From NCBI GenBank assembly GCA_029237695.1, contig CM055267.1, positions 6,842,036 through 6,906,035 of the forward strand: DNA of 64,000 bases, read 5' to 3'. A program made the translations under genes and the position numbers. Positions 54,321 through 64,000 of the stretch are shown piece after piece. The DNA is from Conchocele bisecta (taxonomy: Eukaryota > Mollusca > Bivalvia > Lucinida > Thyasiridae). Numbering within the stretch: position 1 is the first letter of the stretch; each line of letters starts with the position of its first letter. Below the pieces are notes generated by a model. That model had not been told where the DNA came from and did not search any database. It was given only the letters and a program-made list of their open reading frames with translations.

Positions 54321-55786
54321 GAAGGCATTCCAAGAAAAGTTCTTGAAAGATGTCAGATCATTGGAACAAGGGATTAGTAACATGTGCAACCCCTTTGCTG
54401 ATAACGGCAATGTCCTGTTCCGCATGCACACGATGGAGGTCCTTCCAGAAGCCGCAGTTCTCTGTTCACAGAAACTTCACGATGCAGGCTTGGAACAGTT
54501 TGAGGCATATGTCAACAATCGTCTGAAGGCACACACCGAATCTGTATCTCATGGCCCCTACTACTACCAGACAAGTAAAAACGCCACGGGAGAAGGCACT
54601 TCAAGACACATGCTCTACTCTAACACAATTATATGTGTCTAGTGAAGTGCGTGTAGGGAGTCCAGATGAATTCTTTTCCCATAAAAACCAGATACATCCG
54701 CCGTCTATCTCAGAAAATGGAAATCTTCGGACGACAACAAAGAGTGACATTGTCTCGGTCCTCGAGAAGACGGCTAGCACCACTCCTATAGCAGCTACTC
54801 CTAAAGCAGATGTGCTTTTGATGGATGGGGCAGCAGTTTTCCATTACCTGCCACCGACTAAAGGCAAAACATTCGCCGACTACATACACAATACATTCCT
54901 ACCTCACATCCGGCGTCAACTTGATAAATACCTCCGTGTGGATATTGTATTTGATGTGTATAAAGAAGACAGCTTAAAGGAAGGTGCATGGAAATCTCGT
55001 GGGAAGGGTGTGCGCATCAAAGTGTCCCTTAATACACCGTTGCCGAAAAGCTGGCCTCTCTTTCTGAACGATCCCGGCAACAAGTCTGAACTTTTCAGGC
55101 TTCTTGCTGAGGAATCATTGTCAGTGCCACGCCTAAGTCTTTGTCAGTTGTGGGTGTCTTATGGTACTGGGAAAGATCATCGTTACCTCTCTCTACACAA
55201 TATTTCGGCGGCCATCGGCACTCAGAAGTCTTTTTCCCTGCCATTTTTCCATGCATATACTGGTTGTGATACAGTATCAGCGTTCCATTCCATTGGAAAA
55301 AAGACAGCTTGGAGCACCTGGTGTACTTTCCCTGAGGTGACTGAAGCTTTCCGTTTGCTGGTTGAAGGACCTACTGAAATCAGTGACGAGACCATGCAGC
55401 TCACAGAACGCTTCACCGTCTTACTTTATGACCGCACAAGTGAATCAAACAGTGTCAATGAAGTTCGAAAGCACCTATTCACTGCAAAAGGCCGTACACT
55501 TCAGAACATTCCCCCAACTCTATCTGCTCTTGAACAGCACATCAAACGGGCAACACTACAAGGGGGTCATATCTGGGGTCATGCTCAAGACGTACAACTG
55601 CTGGATGTCTCACCAGATTCGTGGGGATGGACTAGCGAGTCTGGAAAATGGCAGCCACTATGGTCCTCCCTCCCAGTTGCTAGTGTGTCGTGCAGGGGTC
55701 TCATAAGATGTGGCTGCGTGAAAGGGTGCACTGGTCGGTGCAAGTGTGTTAAGGCAGGTTTGCCATGTACTGCACTATGTCTATGA
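54321..55786 (+). pseudogene. CXC-tailed repeat-gene family, C-terminal part, after the Polinton
   Basis: It continues the 35844-36294 frame (KFLKDVRSLEQGISNMCNPF), shifts near 54580, then is open to 55786: LLMDGAAVFHYLPPTKGKTF, RVDIVFDVYKEDSLKEGAWK, GKGVRIKVSLNT, NKSELFRLLAEESL, LWVSYGTGKDHRYLSLHNIS, FFHAYTGCDTVSAFHSIGKK, TERFTVLLYDRTSESNSVNE and a final RCGCVKGCTGRCKCVKAG, a CXC (tesmin-like) cysteine cluster. In family members I remember, a segment of about 60 residues with acidic motifs (EEADTR, VDTDVV) lies between LLAE.. and LWV; it is missing here, so this copy has an internal deletion. The first half looks PIN/FEN-nuclease-like to me, but that is a guess. Confidence 0.65.
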
Positions 55787-57109
55787 TGTAAAGGGGTATG
55801 TCAAAACAGTGCAGCTTAGTCCAACATACATACAGTTTTGGTACATATTTGACCACTTGACACCCTGGAGCCATGTGTATTATGGAGTGCATTATTTTGC
55901 CATGCTGAAGGCTCTGTAACCACTGCTGTACATGTGCCATAGTTTTCTATGGTTGTATTGATACTGTTGTGTTGGTCCTGCTCATTGCCCCCTTAGTGTG
56001 TATTACTCTATGTTGTGTTTGTTTATACTCACGGCTCTGTAGTGTGTGCAGTGTGGCGGCTGTAGAATGTCTCACCGTGCATATTACTCTATTTGGATAA
56101 TTATGAATATGCATATTGATGGTAATAATTCCATTTTATCATCGACAATTTTCTGATGGCAAATTATGGTTATAGTTCGATGTTGATAATGTGCTGCGGT
56201 CATAAAATAGAGTAATAAATCCTAAGGGGGCAATGAGCATGACTAACATAACGGTAACAATACAACCATAGAAAACTACGGCACGGGTACAGCGGGGGTC
56301 ACAGCCTTCAACATGGCACACAAATGCACATAACCAGCGGTGTACGGTCCCCAACTCCTGTGTCGCATTTCGAATTATTTATCTAACATACTAGTAATAG
56401 TGTGTCTACTAATCACATTGTCAGAAATATATGGATAGGAATTCATATAAATGTTAATTGTCAGTTTAGTATGCTGGTTCGTTATGGACATTAAAATCTA
56501 TGTTTCACCGTTGCATAAGAACAGAGCTTATATTCTGTTTTTGGTAATATAACACATTGTAATAGTTTGCGATTGAGATGCATAAATTATCGGATACTAT
56601 ACTATCGGATGTGTTACTTAACGTTTTAAGGCGGCGACAAAACAAAGAAATAAAGTGTCCCAAATGAGCCACCATAGCTTAGACAATTAGGTCAAATATG
56701 TGTATCCATAGTGTGGTACATATTGAACACTGACGTGCTATTATTCATTTCACCTTTGCAGCGAAACATTTAACATAATACATTATAAACATAACGTGGC
56801 CTTGTAGAAGGAGAGATATGTCAAACTCAAACAAAATAGATACAATTGCATTTGACCTTGACCTTGACGCATGAACTTGCATGCAGGTAATGAAACCAAT
56901 TTCATTTGACATGTACCGTGAGGGATTACCATGATATATTATAATATTGTCTCAATCTGCCAAGTAAAATCAATGATATGCAAAATATAGCGAAAAATTA
57001 TTAGTTAGTTATTACTAGTTATTTTTTGCATTTGACCTTGACCTTGATATATGCACTTGACCCCTGAAGATCAGGAATTCAATACTATTTGATTGGCCAC
57101 TTAAGGGAC
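55787..57109. other. 3' flank with inverted repeat and degenerate units
   Basis: 55897-56020 (TGCTGAAGGCTCTGTAACC, ATAGTTTTCTATGGTTGTAT, CTCATTGCCCCCTTAG) is inverted at about 56203-56320. From about 56800 degenerate units with TTTGACCTTGACCTTGA begin. No further gene seen. Confidence 0.5.
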
Positions 57110-57545
57110 TATCACTATACAGCCCATTATCCTCTCAATCCGCAATGTTTAGGCAGTTATATGCAAATATATTGCCAACAAATGCTGAAATAGTGATTTT
57201 AGCGTTTGACCTTGACCTTGGAGTATTCAATTGACCTCTGAATGCCATGAAACTAGTTTTACCTGATTGGCCAGTCGAAGAACTATGAATACTGACATCA
57301 ATATTGTTATAATCGGCCAAGTAGATGCAGAGATACGCAAGTTTCAGATAGTGTTTGATTTTCGATGGCGGCCATCTTGGATTTATGCAAATGAGGTAAT
57401 TCCCGAATAAATTTTTTTTGCCCACCCTTCTGATTTTTTTTTATTTGTTCTAACGAACATGTATGCAAATTTTGGCAGACTCTTCCAAAAGTGCAGTATC
57501 GTCGCACATAGCAGCCCCACTACTGTAGTAGGTCAGGTAGATAGG
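57110..57545 (-). repeat. Right member of inverted repeat pair flanking the split gene
   Basis: Inverse of 34960-35360: CCATCTTGGATTTATGCAAA, TTTGCCCACCCTTCTGATTT, CAGACTCTTCCAAAAGTGCA, GCACATAGCAGCCCCAC. A forward unit of the same family follows at 57546-58290 (TTTGCATAAATCCAAGATGG; AGGTCAAGGTCA). Confidence 0.65.
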
Positions 57546-58290
57546 GTTCCCATGCACCCCCCTGAATTTTGTTGAAACCTATTGTTTAGACTGTTAGACA
57601 TGTACAGTAAACAAAAACTGTTGTTAACAGATAAACAAAATGTCACATGGGGGTCCTAATTTGCATAAATCCAAGATGGCCTACACAAATTTGACCCATG
57701 CACTTATGGAGAGTAAATGTAGAATAACTCACTTAGTTTTGCAGCTAGGAAAGTAAATTTGATACCAACGTGAAGCAGATACATTGCCCTTCATAATGAA
57801 TTGGTATCAATACATTCATATGTCATGTCCACAGGTCAAGGTCAAGGTCAATTGCGAAAATCGATATTTTCTGACATGTTGAGCTATTTGTTTGCATATC
57901 ACAGTCTCTTCGTTTGTAGATTATGGCATTGTTGTGGTCTATCCTGATAGACATGTATGTGCCCAATCAGTTGCAATTGGTTTTGTGCCGATCGGGTGTC
58001 AACTCTGTGGTCAAAGGTCAAGGTCAGATGCTGGACTAATTATTTTCAGGAATGTGTGTACCCGTTATTTGCATATATTGTGTGTACATGCCCAATTAAG
58101 ACATTATTGAAGTATATCATGCTAGTTATCTGTGTGCCTACTCAAAAGCAATTAATATGATGACAATCTGGGGTCAAGTTTGTGGGTCAATGTCAAAGTT
58201 AAATCATAAAATCCATAGTTTCAGCCAAATTTCCATAACTTTTCGAACCAGAAAGACAAATGACCCCTCTTTTCTATATAATTTCGCCAT
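57546..58290 (+). repeat. Further copy of the AAATCCAAGATGG repeat family
   Basis: Back-to-back with 57110-57545. Units contain TTTGCATAAATCCAAGATGG, CAAGGTCAAGGTCAATTGCG and TTTGCATATCAC. No supported ORF. Confidence 0.55.
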
Positions 58291-58427
58291 GAAAAATTTA
58301 AATTGCTCAACTTGTAGAAAATGTAAATAAAATCACACAAAAATAAATTAAGGTGCAGGGGAATCGTATCTGATGACTACGTTGACATATTTTTTTCAAT
58401 GGTGTTTGATGATATACACTAAGCGAT

Positions 58428-59112
58428 CATGCTTACTCAAACTTACTCATACTTACTCATACTTACTCATACTTACTCATACTTACTCAAACTTACTCAT
58501 ACTTACTCATACTTACTCAAACTTACTCATACTTACTCATACTTACTCAAACTTACTCATACTATCATACTTACTCATACTTACTCATCACTTACTCATA
58601 CTTACTCACTTACTCATACTACTCATTACATTACTACTCATACTTACCTCAAACTTACTCAAACTTACTCATACTTACTCATACTTACTCAAACTTACTC
58701 AAATACTTACTCATACTTACTCATACTTACTCAAACTACTTCTACTTACTCACTACTTAACATACTTACTCAAACTTACTCATACTTACTCATACTTACT
58801 CAAACTTACTCATACTTACTCATACTTACTCATAAACTTACTCATACTTACTCATACTTACTCATACTTACTCATACTTACTCATACTTACTCAAACTTA
58901 CTCATACTTACTCATACTTACTCAAACTTACTCATACTTACTCATACTTACTCATACTTACTCATACTTACTCAAACTTACTCATACTTACTCATACTTA
59001 CTCATACTTACTCATACTTACTCATACTTACTCATACTTACTCAAATACTTACTCATACTTACTCAAATACTTACTCATACTTACTCATACTTACTCATA
59101 CTTACTCAAACT
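58428..59112 (+). repeat. ACTTACTCAT / ACTTACTCAA minisatellite
   Basis: About 68 units of 10 bp, with A/T alternation at the last base forming a higher-order pattern. The corresponding place in the right arm (about 63825-63835) has a single unit, so the array arose after the arms formed. Confidence 0.9.
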
Positions 59113-59368
59113 ATTACATTCACGACGCGCGTCTGATAATATTATGTAGTTATTTAATACAGCGGCATGAAAATGTCAATATGGATTACATTTCGTTTTG
59201 TATTACTGTGAAGTGAAGTGAATCAATTGTTCTATTTTTCATGTGTTATATCCTGTGATTATGCGGTGATGGTGCCACTATATATGTATCTATGTTACTA
59301 ACAATAACCGTAATGTAGTTCCTGATAACTATATATTAACTGGTGGTGGAACATATTAAGTGTTAAAT

Positions 59369-60960
59369 ATGTCTAAGTCTAACAAAACGAGGAAAAGAGA
59401 TTCATCAAAGGGCCTATCTGACACATGTGTCTTACATGTCGTTGACATTGAGCATGGACCATTCATATCGCCTAGGGACATCAAAGGAGAACCACTTGAA
59501 AAGTTGGCATATCTACACAAAATCCGCGATCAGGTTCTAACCGAGCCACCTGGTTCCATATATCGTACGCATGAAGTGTGTGGTCTTATCCCGGATTCAC
59601 TTGATGGTGTAGATCTGGATTCACATGGTTATCACAAAGGCTGTTACCAGCGTTTTACTGCACACTTAAGTCGATTACAACGATATAAAGTAGCTAATAT
59701 AAAACAGTGAGAATATGGTAATAAAGGCACACAGGAAAACTGAAAGGCCTGTACACTTTGCTCATTGGAAACACAAATACTCTACTTGGCAACACATTGC
59801 GGATCAAGCTTTCGCACTAGGGAATACTCGCCTCTACCGCCAGGTGCAGGGTAAGGTCCTTCACGCCGCTGATGCCCAGTTTTACCCATACTGTCGTGAT
59901 AAGTTTCGCAATGACTACAACAATCATGTAAGGAATGTAAACCCAGCAAAGCTGGACACAGAGCAGGGTCGTCAAACTACTGATCACAAGAAAGCATTGC
60001 AAAGTCGAGACTGTAAAAGAGGGTGTCATTGAACAGAATGAACTGATACATCTATCATCTCTACGACACATCTACATCGATAAGCTTGGCTATCTAAATC
60101 CTGAATATCGCAGCGAGAAACTTCTGCACCGCATGCAGTTTCATGAAGAAATCCGTGACACTATTAATGTCAGCAATGTTCATCCTGGTGACATGGGGTG
60201 TGTGTCATACAATGCAATTGACAAAAATAGAGTTACAGTTGCTGATGCGGTGACATTGGCATACACACTTGGTACTGCAGCCAAATTAGCTGATGTAGCC
60301 CGTCTTATCCGAGAACTAATCCAGATAGCATTCAAAGCATCGAAAGAGCTGCCTTGGCCTCTAATCACTGATGATATGGAAGTAAAGTCTGATAAGCTGC
60401 TCCCTGAATAGTTGGTGAAGTTTTTAACTTTAGTCATGGCTGGCACGCCTGATGTTGAGGAAAACTGCGAGAGGATTCGACGACTCGTTTTCTATATCGG
60501 CCAAGACTTGCGTCGTGCCACTACAGATGGCGAGTGGAAGCTCCCGAAACATATCCTTCTGTGTACCACAATCCGACACCTGTTCCGCAGCAAGCAGCTC
60601 ATAGTAATCCTGAACAGGTTAGGCCACTCAGAGTCGTATGACTTCAGTTTGTAACTGGAGAGAGCGACTGCCAAGGCCATCGGTGACGTATCGATATACC
60701 TCATACTGGCCATGATAATGCGAGTGGGAAAACCTGAACAAGATTCTCACTAACGTCCATGGATCAAATGTCGTGAACAGCGCTGGTGGCATAATGTTAC
60801 AAGAGACAAAACCCGACATTGAGAAAACTCAGGCGCGAGCAATGCCTCTGTATGTGAAAACAAATGACATGCAACTCAATGTCGATGGCCTTAGAAGTTG
60901 CAGGGAGCAGCTTATCAGACTTTACTTCCATGTCATCAGCGGTTGGAGGCCATGCCAACT
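59369..60960 (+). pseudogene. CXC-tailed repeat-gene family, N-terminal half
   Basis: The ATG at 59369 opens MSKSNKTRKRDSSKGLSDTC, then HGYHKGCYQRFTAHLSRLQR; TGA at about 59708. Other frames follow: AQFYPYCRDKFRNDYNNHVR (59715-60032), IYIDKLGYLNPEYRSEKLLH and RVTVADAVTLAYTLGTAAKL (60036-60411), then EENCERIRRLVFYIGQDLRR and TTIRHLFRSKQLIVILNRLG (60412-60654), and NSAGGIMLQETKPD (to about 60960). These segments follow the order of the N-terminal half of the family whose C-terminal half is at 35844-55786. It stops where the inverted arm begins, so this copy has lost its C-terminal half. Confidence 0.6.
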
Positions 60961-60965
60961 CTCGA

Positions 60966-63484
60966 TTATTTGAATGCTGTCTCGATTAGTTCTCGGATAA
61001 GAAGAGCTACATCAGATAATTTGTCTACAGTATCAAGTTTGTATGCCAATGTCACCGCATCAGCAACTGTAATTCTGTTATTGTAAATTACATTGTATGA
61101 CACACATCCCTTGTTAATATTGTCACGGATTTCTTCATGATGCTGCAGGCGGTGAAGAAGTTTCTCCCTGCGATATTCAGGATTTGGATAGCTATACTCG
61201 TCAAGCTTATCGATGTAGATGTTTCAGTTCATTCTGCTCAATACACCCTCTTTCACAGTCTAGACCACCGCGTGTGATGCTTTGTTGTGAGCAGTAGTTT
61301 GACGACCCTGCTCTGTGTCCAGCTTTGCTGGGTTTACGTTCCTTACATGATTGTTGTAGTCATTGCGAAACTTATCACGGCAGTATGGATGACAATGGGC
61401 CTCAGCGGCGTGAAGGTCCTTACCCTGCACCTGACGGTTGATTCGAGTATTCCCTAGTGCGAAAGATTGATCAGCAATGTGTTGCCAAATAGAGTCTTAC
61501 AGGCCTTTCAGTTTTCCCGTGTGCCTTTATTTACGGGGCGCCAAGTGGGACATGGCTCAATTTTGTCAACAAAATTCATTTTTGTGCCACAAAATTCAAT
61601 TCTGTGTCACAAAATTCACTTTTGTGCCACAGAATTCAATTCTGTGTCACAAAATTCAATTCTGTGCCACAGAATTCAACTCAATTCTGTGTCACAAAAT
61701 TCAATTCTGTGTCACAAAATTCAATTCTGTGCCACAGAATTCAATTGTGCCACAAAATTCAATTCTGTGTCACAAAATTCAATTCTGTCAATTCTGCACA
61801 CGCATGTAAGAAGGACTACCATTGGTCAGAAACTGCACTGGAGAAATGGGTCACGGTCGCCGATCTACACATTCAATGTCGATGATTCATTTCTCAGTCT
61901 GCCGATGATTCATTTCTCATTCTGCCATTTTGCTTCAACTATCTCCAAACAGTCAAACGTTGACAAACCCATTCGTATTTAAACTCATTTGCGTTATAAT
62001 TGTACACATAATTCATGTACATGTAGATCTCCCGCGAGTACTGACGTCATTTAGTGTGTATCGCAAGGTACATCTGCCCCAGTTAAATCAATAATACACG
62101 CGCTGTGGCCTGTGTTCTGACTGCTGTCTGTGTTTATAAACAGAATGTGTGTATTGGGCCATTTGAGGAAACCATTTGTAGTATTTGTGTAGATACCATT
62201 GATACTAAGATGGTGTATACTGTAAATAATGCATGTAGACACATAGTTGCGAACACGTAACTTCGCAACTAGTAGACACAGATCCAATACCATTTGTTTC
62301 ACAAGGTTAGATCTACTGTTAGAATACTACGTCATCTAATGTCATTTTCGAGCATAAAACGTTACCTGATAAATAGAATACCAGGCTAGTGTATTTTAAT
62401 ATCAAGTTTATCAGGCTCGGCTCGGAAACGGTAGGAATTCCTCGGCAGGCCTCGGAATTCCTACGCGTTTCCTAGCCTTGCCTGATAAACTTGATATCAA
62501 TACACTAGCCTGGTATTCTCTATATATGGGCATGCTCTCAGGTCTAACTATGTCCCGGCTACTTTATGTTTGACCCTGTTTACATAATTGAGGGAAAATT
62601 CTGAATATTTTTCTTATTTCTCCTTCAAAGTATATATGCTTATATGGTGTGACCACTCATTTGTAATCATAATATAACCAAAATAACTGTCCATAAAGAA
62701 GTATAATATTGATATATTGGGTTATATTTTCGCATTGAAATATTTAAACCTGCAAGTGTACTCCACCATTAGTAAAATGGACTAAGACCGATCTCAACCA
62801 ATCAACGTAGAGATGACATAGACTATCCTACGCAAACTAATTTTTGTGGACAAAAATGAATTCTGTCCCACAAAACTGAATTTTCTTCACAAAACTCAAT
62901 TCTTTCTTACAAAATTGAATCCTTTATAACAAAAATGAATTTTGTATACGAAACTTATGCAGAATTGAATTTTGTGACACAGAATTGAATTTTGTGACAC
63001 AGAATTGACAGAATTGAATTTTGTGACACAGAATTGAATTTTGTGATTTTTAGTGTTACAAAACTCAATTTTGTACACATAATTAACCTGTCCTGCATGG
63101 CGCCCCGTATTATTTCCATATTCTCACAGAATATACACTCAGGCGAGAACACGTGTTTGCAACCACAGTCAATGGTAATTTATGAGGCGAGTTGTGCCTC
63201 TCGGAAGTTGATGCCTCAGTTGATGCTTTATATCGTTGCAATCAATTTAAGTTTGCAGTGAAACGCTGGTAGCAGCCTCTGTGATAACAATGCGATCCAG
63301 ATCTACACCATCAAGTGAATCCGGGATAAGACCACACACTCCATGCATACGATATATGGAACCAGGTAGCTCGGTGAATAGTCCATTTTAAATTTCAACT
63401 ACATGTAAGACACATGTGTCAGGTAGGCCCTTTGGTGAATCTCTTTTCCTCCTTTTGTTAGACTTAGACATATTTAACAGACTT
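60966..63484 (-). pseudogene. Inverted duplicate of the N-terminal family fragment, interrupted
   Basis: On the minus strand, 63484-63109 matches the first coding part (start codon region at about 63470, then GVCGLIPDSLDGVDL-like), and 61530-60966 matches the part with the HRL..EEIRD and NAVTLAYKLDT-like sequence. In between lies an inserted element (61533-63108). Many substitutions and stops; no product possible. Confidence 0.6.
61533..63108 (+). mobile_element. 1.58-kb non-autonomous element with sub-terminal 20-bp repeats
   Basis: The ends are ACGGGGCGCC at 61533-61542 and GGCGCCCCGT at 63099-63108; identity of the ends continues loosely for about 45 bp. Inside each end are tandem copies of a 20-bp unit, TTCTGTGTCACAAAATTCAA (61555-61795), inverted at 62845-63080. 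The middle has a palindrome at about 62370-62530 (ACCAGGCTAGTGTATT / AATACACTAGCCTGGT). The flanks join the two parts of the inverted gene copy. No transposase. Confidence 0.75.
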
Positions 63485-64000
63485 AATACGTTCCACCAGC
63501 AACTACACTACGGTTATTGTTAGTAACGTAGATACATATATAGTGGCACCATCACCGCACAGTCAAATGATATAACACATGAAAAATAGAACAATATATA
63601 TATTATACGTTTTCTGTGATATGTCTGTATGGAGAAATATGCATATGTTCTGGAGCAGCAATATATTGATATATTATAAATATTATTTGTTTTTAATTTA
63701 CATTATTACACAAGAATTAACTTCACAGTAATACAAAACAAAATGTAAACCATATTTATATTTTCACGCCACTGATTAAAATAATTCCATTATACCATCA
63801 GACGCGTGTCTTGAATGTAATAGTATGAGTAAGCATGATCGTATAGTGTATATCATCAAATACAATTGAAAAAGAATATATCAACGCTGTCATCAGATAC
63901 GGTTTACATGCATCTTAATTTATTTTTGTCTGATTTTATTTACATTTTCTACAAGTTGATCAATTTAAATTGTTTCAATCACAAACATGCTTGCTTCAAT

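Larger units (their letters stand above)
58290..64000. repeat. Large inverted duplication, arms 58290-60340 and 60966 to window end
   Basis: The left arm (repeat flank, promoter region, N-terminal coding part) is present in inverse on the right: 60966-61530 pairs with about 60340-59720, 63109-63480 with about 59710-59370, and 63480-63990 with 59360-58300 minus the minisatellite. A loop of about 620 bp (60341-60965) holds the following coding part. The right arm is interrupted by a 1.58-kb element. The arms are visibly diverged, so the duplication is not recent. Confidence 0.75.

Noticed and set aside
58373..59149. Two overlapping ORFs of 235 and 258 codons rich in Thr-Tyr-Ser-Leu
   Set aside because: They are translations of the ACTTACTCAT minisatellite; a 10-bp unit without stops is open in several frames.

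Overview
This window is nuclear DNA of a mollusc, most likely a bivalve. It is eukaryotic: the clear host gene is a spliced cytochrome c oxidase subunit 6B with GT..AG introns and an AATAAA signal. The bivalve suggestion rests on repeat types I know from that group (tandem-core elements headed by a GTATCCCCC or ATGCCACC hairpin, SINEs with a TCAC tail) and is an inference. Most of the 64 kb is mobile DNA, much of it nested.

Layout. (1) 1-4974: terminal part of a Polinton/Maverick (a virus-like self-synthesising DNA transposon), reading inward from its terminal inverted repeat (TIR) at 4792-4974: a zinc-finger gene, a broken protein-primed DNA polymerase B, and the last 53 codons of an integrase. 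(2) 4975-9660: small inverted-repeat elements, tandem arrays and a Helitron-like element ending at 8710. (3) 9663-12137: remnant of a second, more diverged Polinton lineage with its own zinc-finger gene and a long hairpin. (4) 12138-22370: tandem arrays, two more Helitron-like elements and a MITE. (5) 22371-28720: COX6B (coding exons 22389-22567, 26038-26152, 28191-28244) with MITE-rich introns and a duplicated 3' UTR. (6) 28720-35840: palindromic MITEs, tandem cores, and a 470-bp SINE with a perfect 15-bp target duplication. (7) 35844-36294 and 54321-55786: two halves of one protein-coding sequence (an invertebrate repeat-gene family ending in a CXC cysteine cluster) split by (8) a full-length 18,026-bp Polinton at 36295-54320. 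(9) 57110-64000: more repeats, then a large inverted duplication carrying the N-terminal half of the same CXC-tailed family.

The full-length Polinton carries, left to right: zinc-finger protein (-), polymerase B (+), integrase (-), several small proteins (-), packaging ATPase (-), major capsid protein (-), a long helical membrane protein (+), a small tail-anchored protein (-), virion-protein candidates (- and +), a fibre-like coiled-coil/knob protein (+), a membrane protein (+) and two very small ORFs (-). Polymerase and integrase would copy and insert the element; capsid protein and ATPase would form and fill a particle. I did not find the adenain-like protease Polintons usually have. The polymerase, integrase, capsid protein and several others carry frameshifts, often in homopolymers, so the copy is either decaying or affected by assembly errors; the ATPase is open throughout. 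Its polymerase end matches the 1-4974 copy in inverted orientation, including a shared 143-bp duplication at the start of the polymerase.

Most unusual: each Polinton terminus folds into a hairpin whose stem changes together in both arms between copies; CCAAT..ATTGG palindromes are scattered through the element, inside and between genes; and the element splits a repeat gene with a clean 5-bp target duplication.
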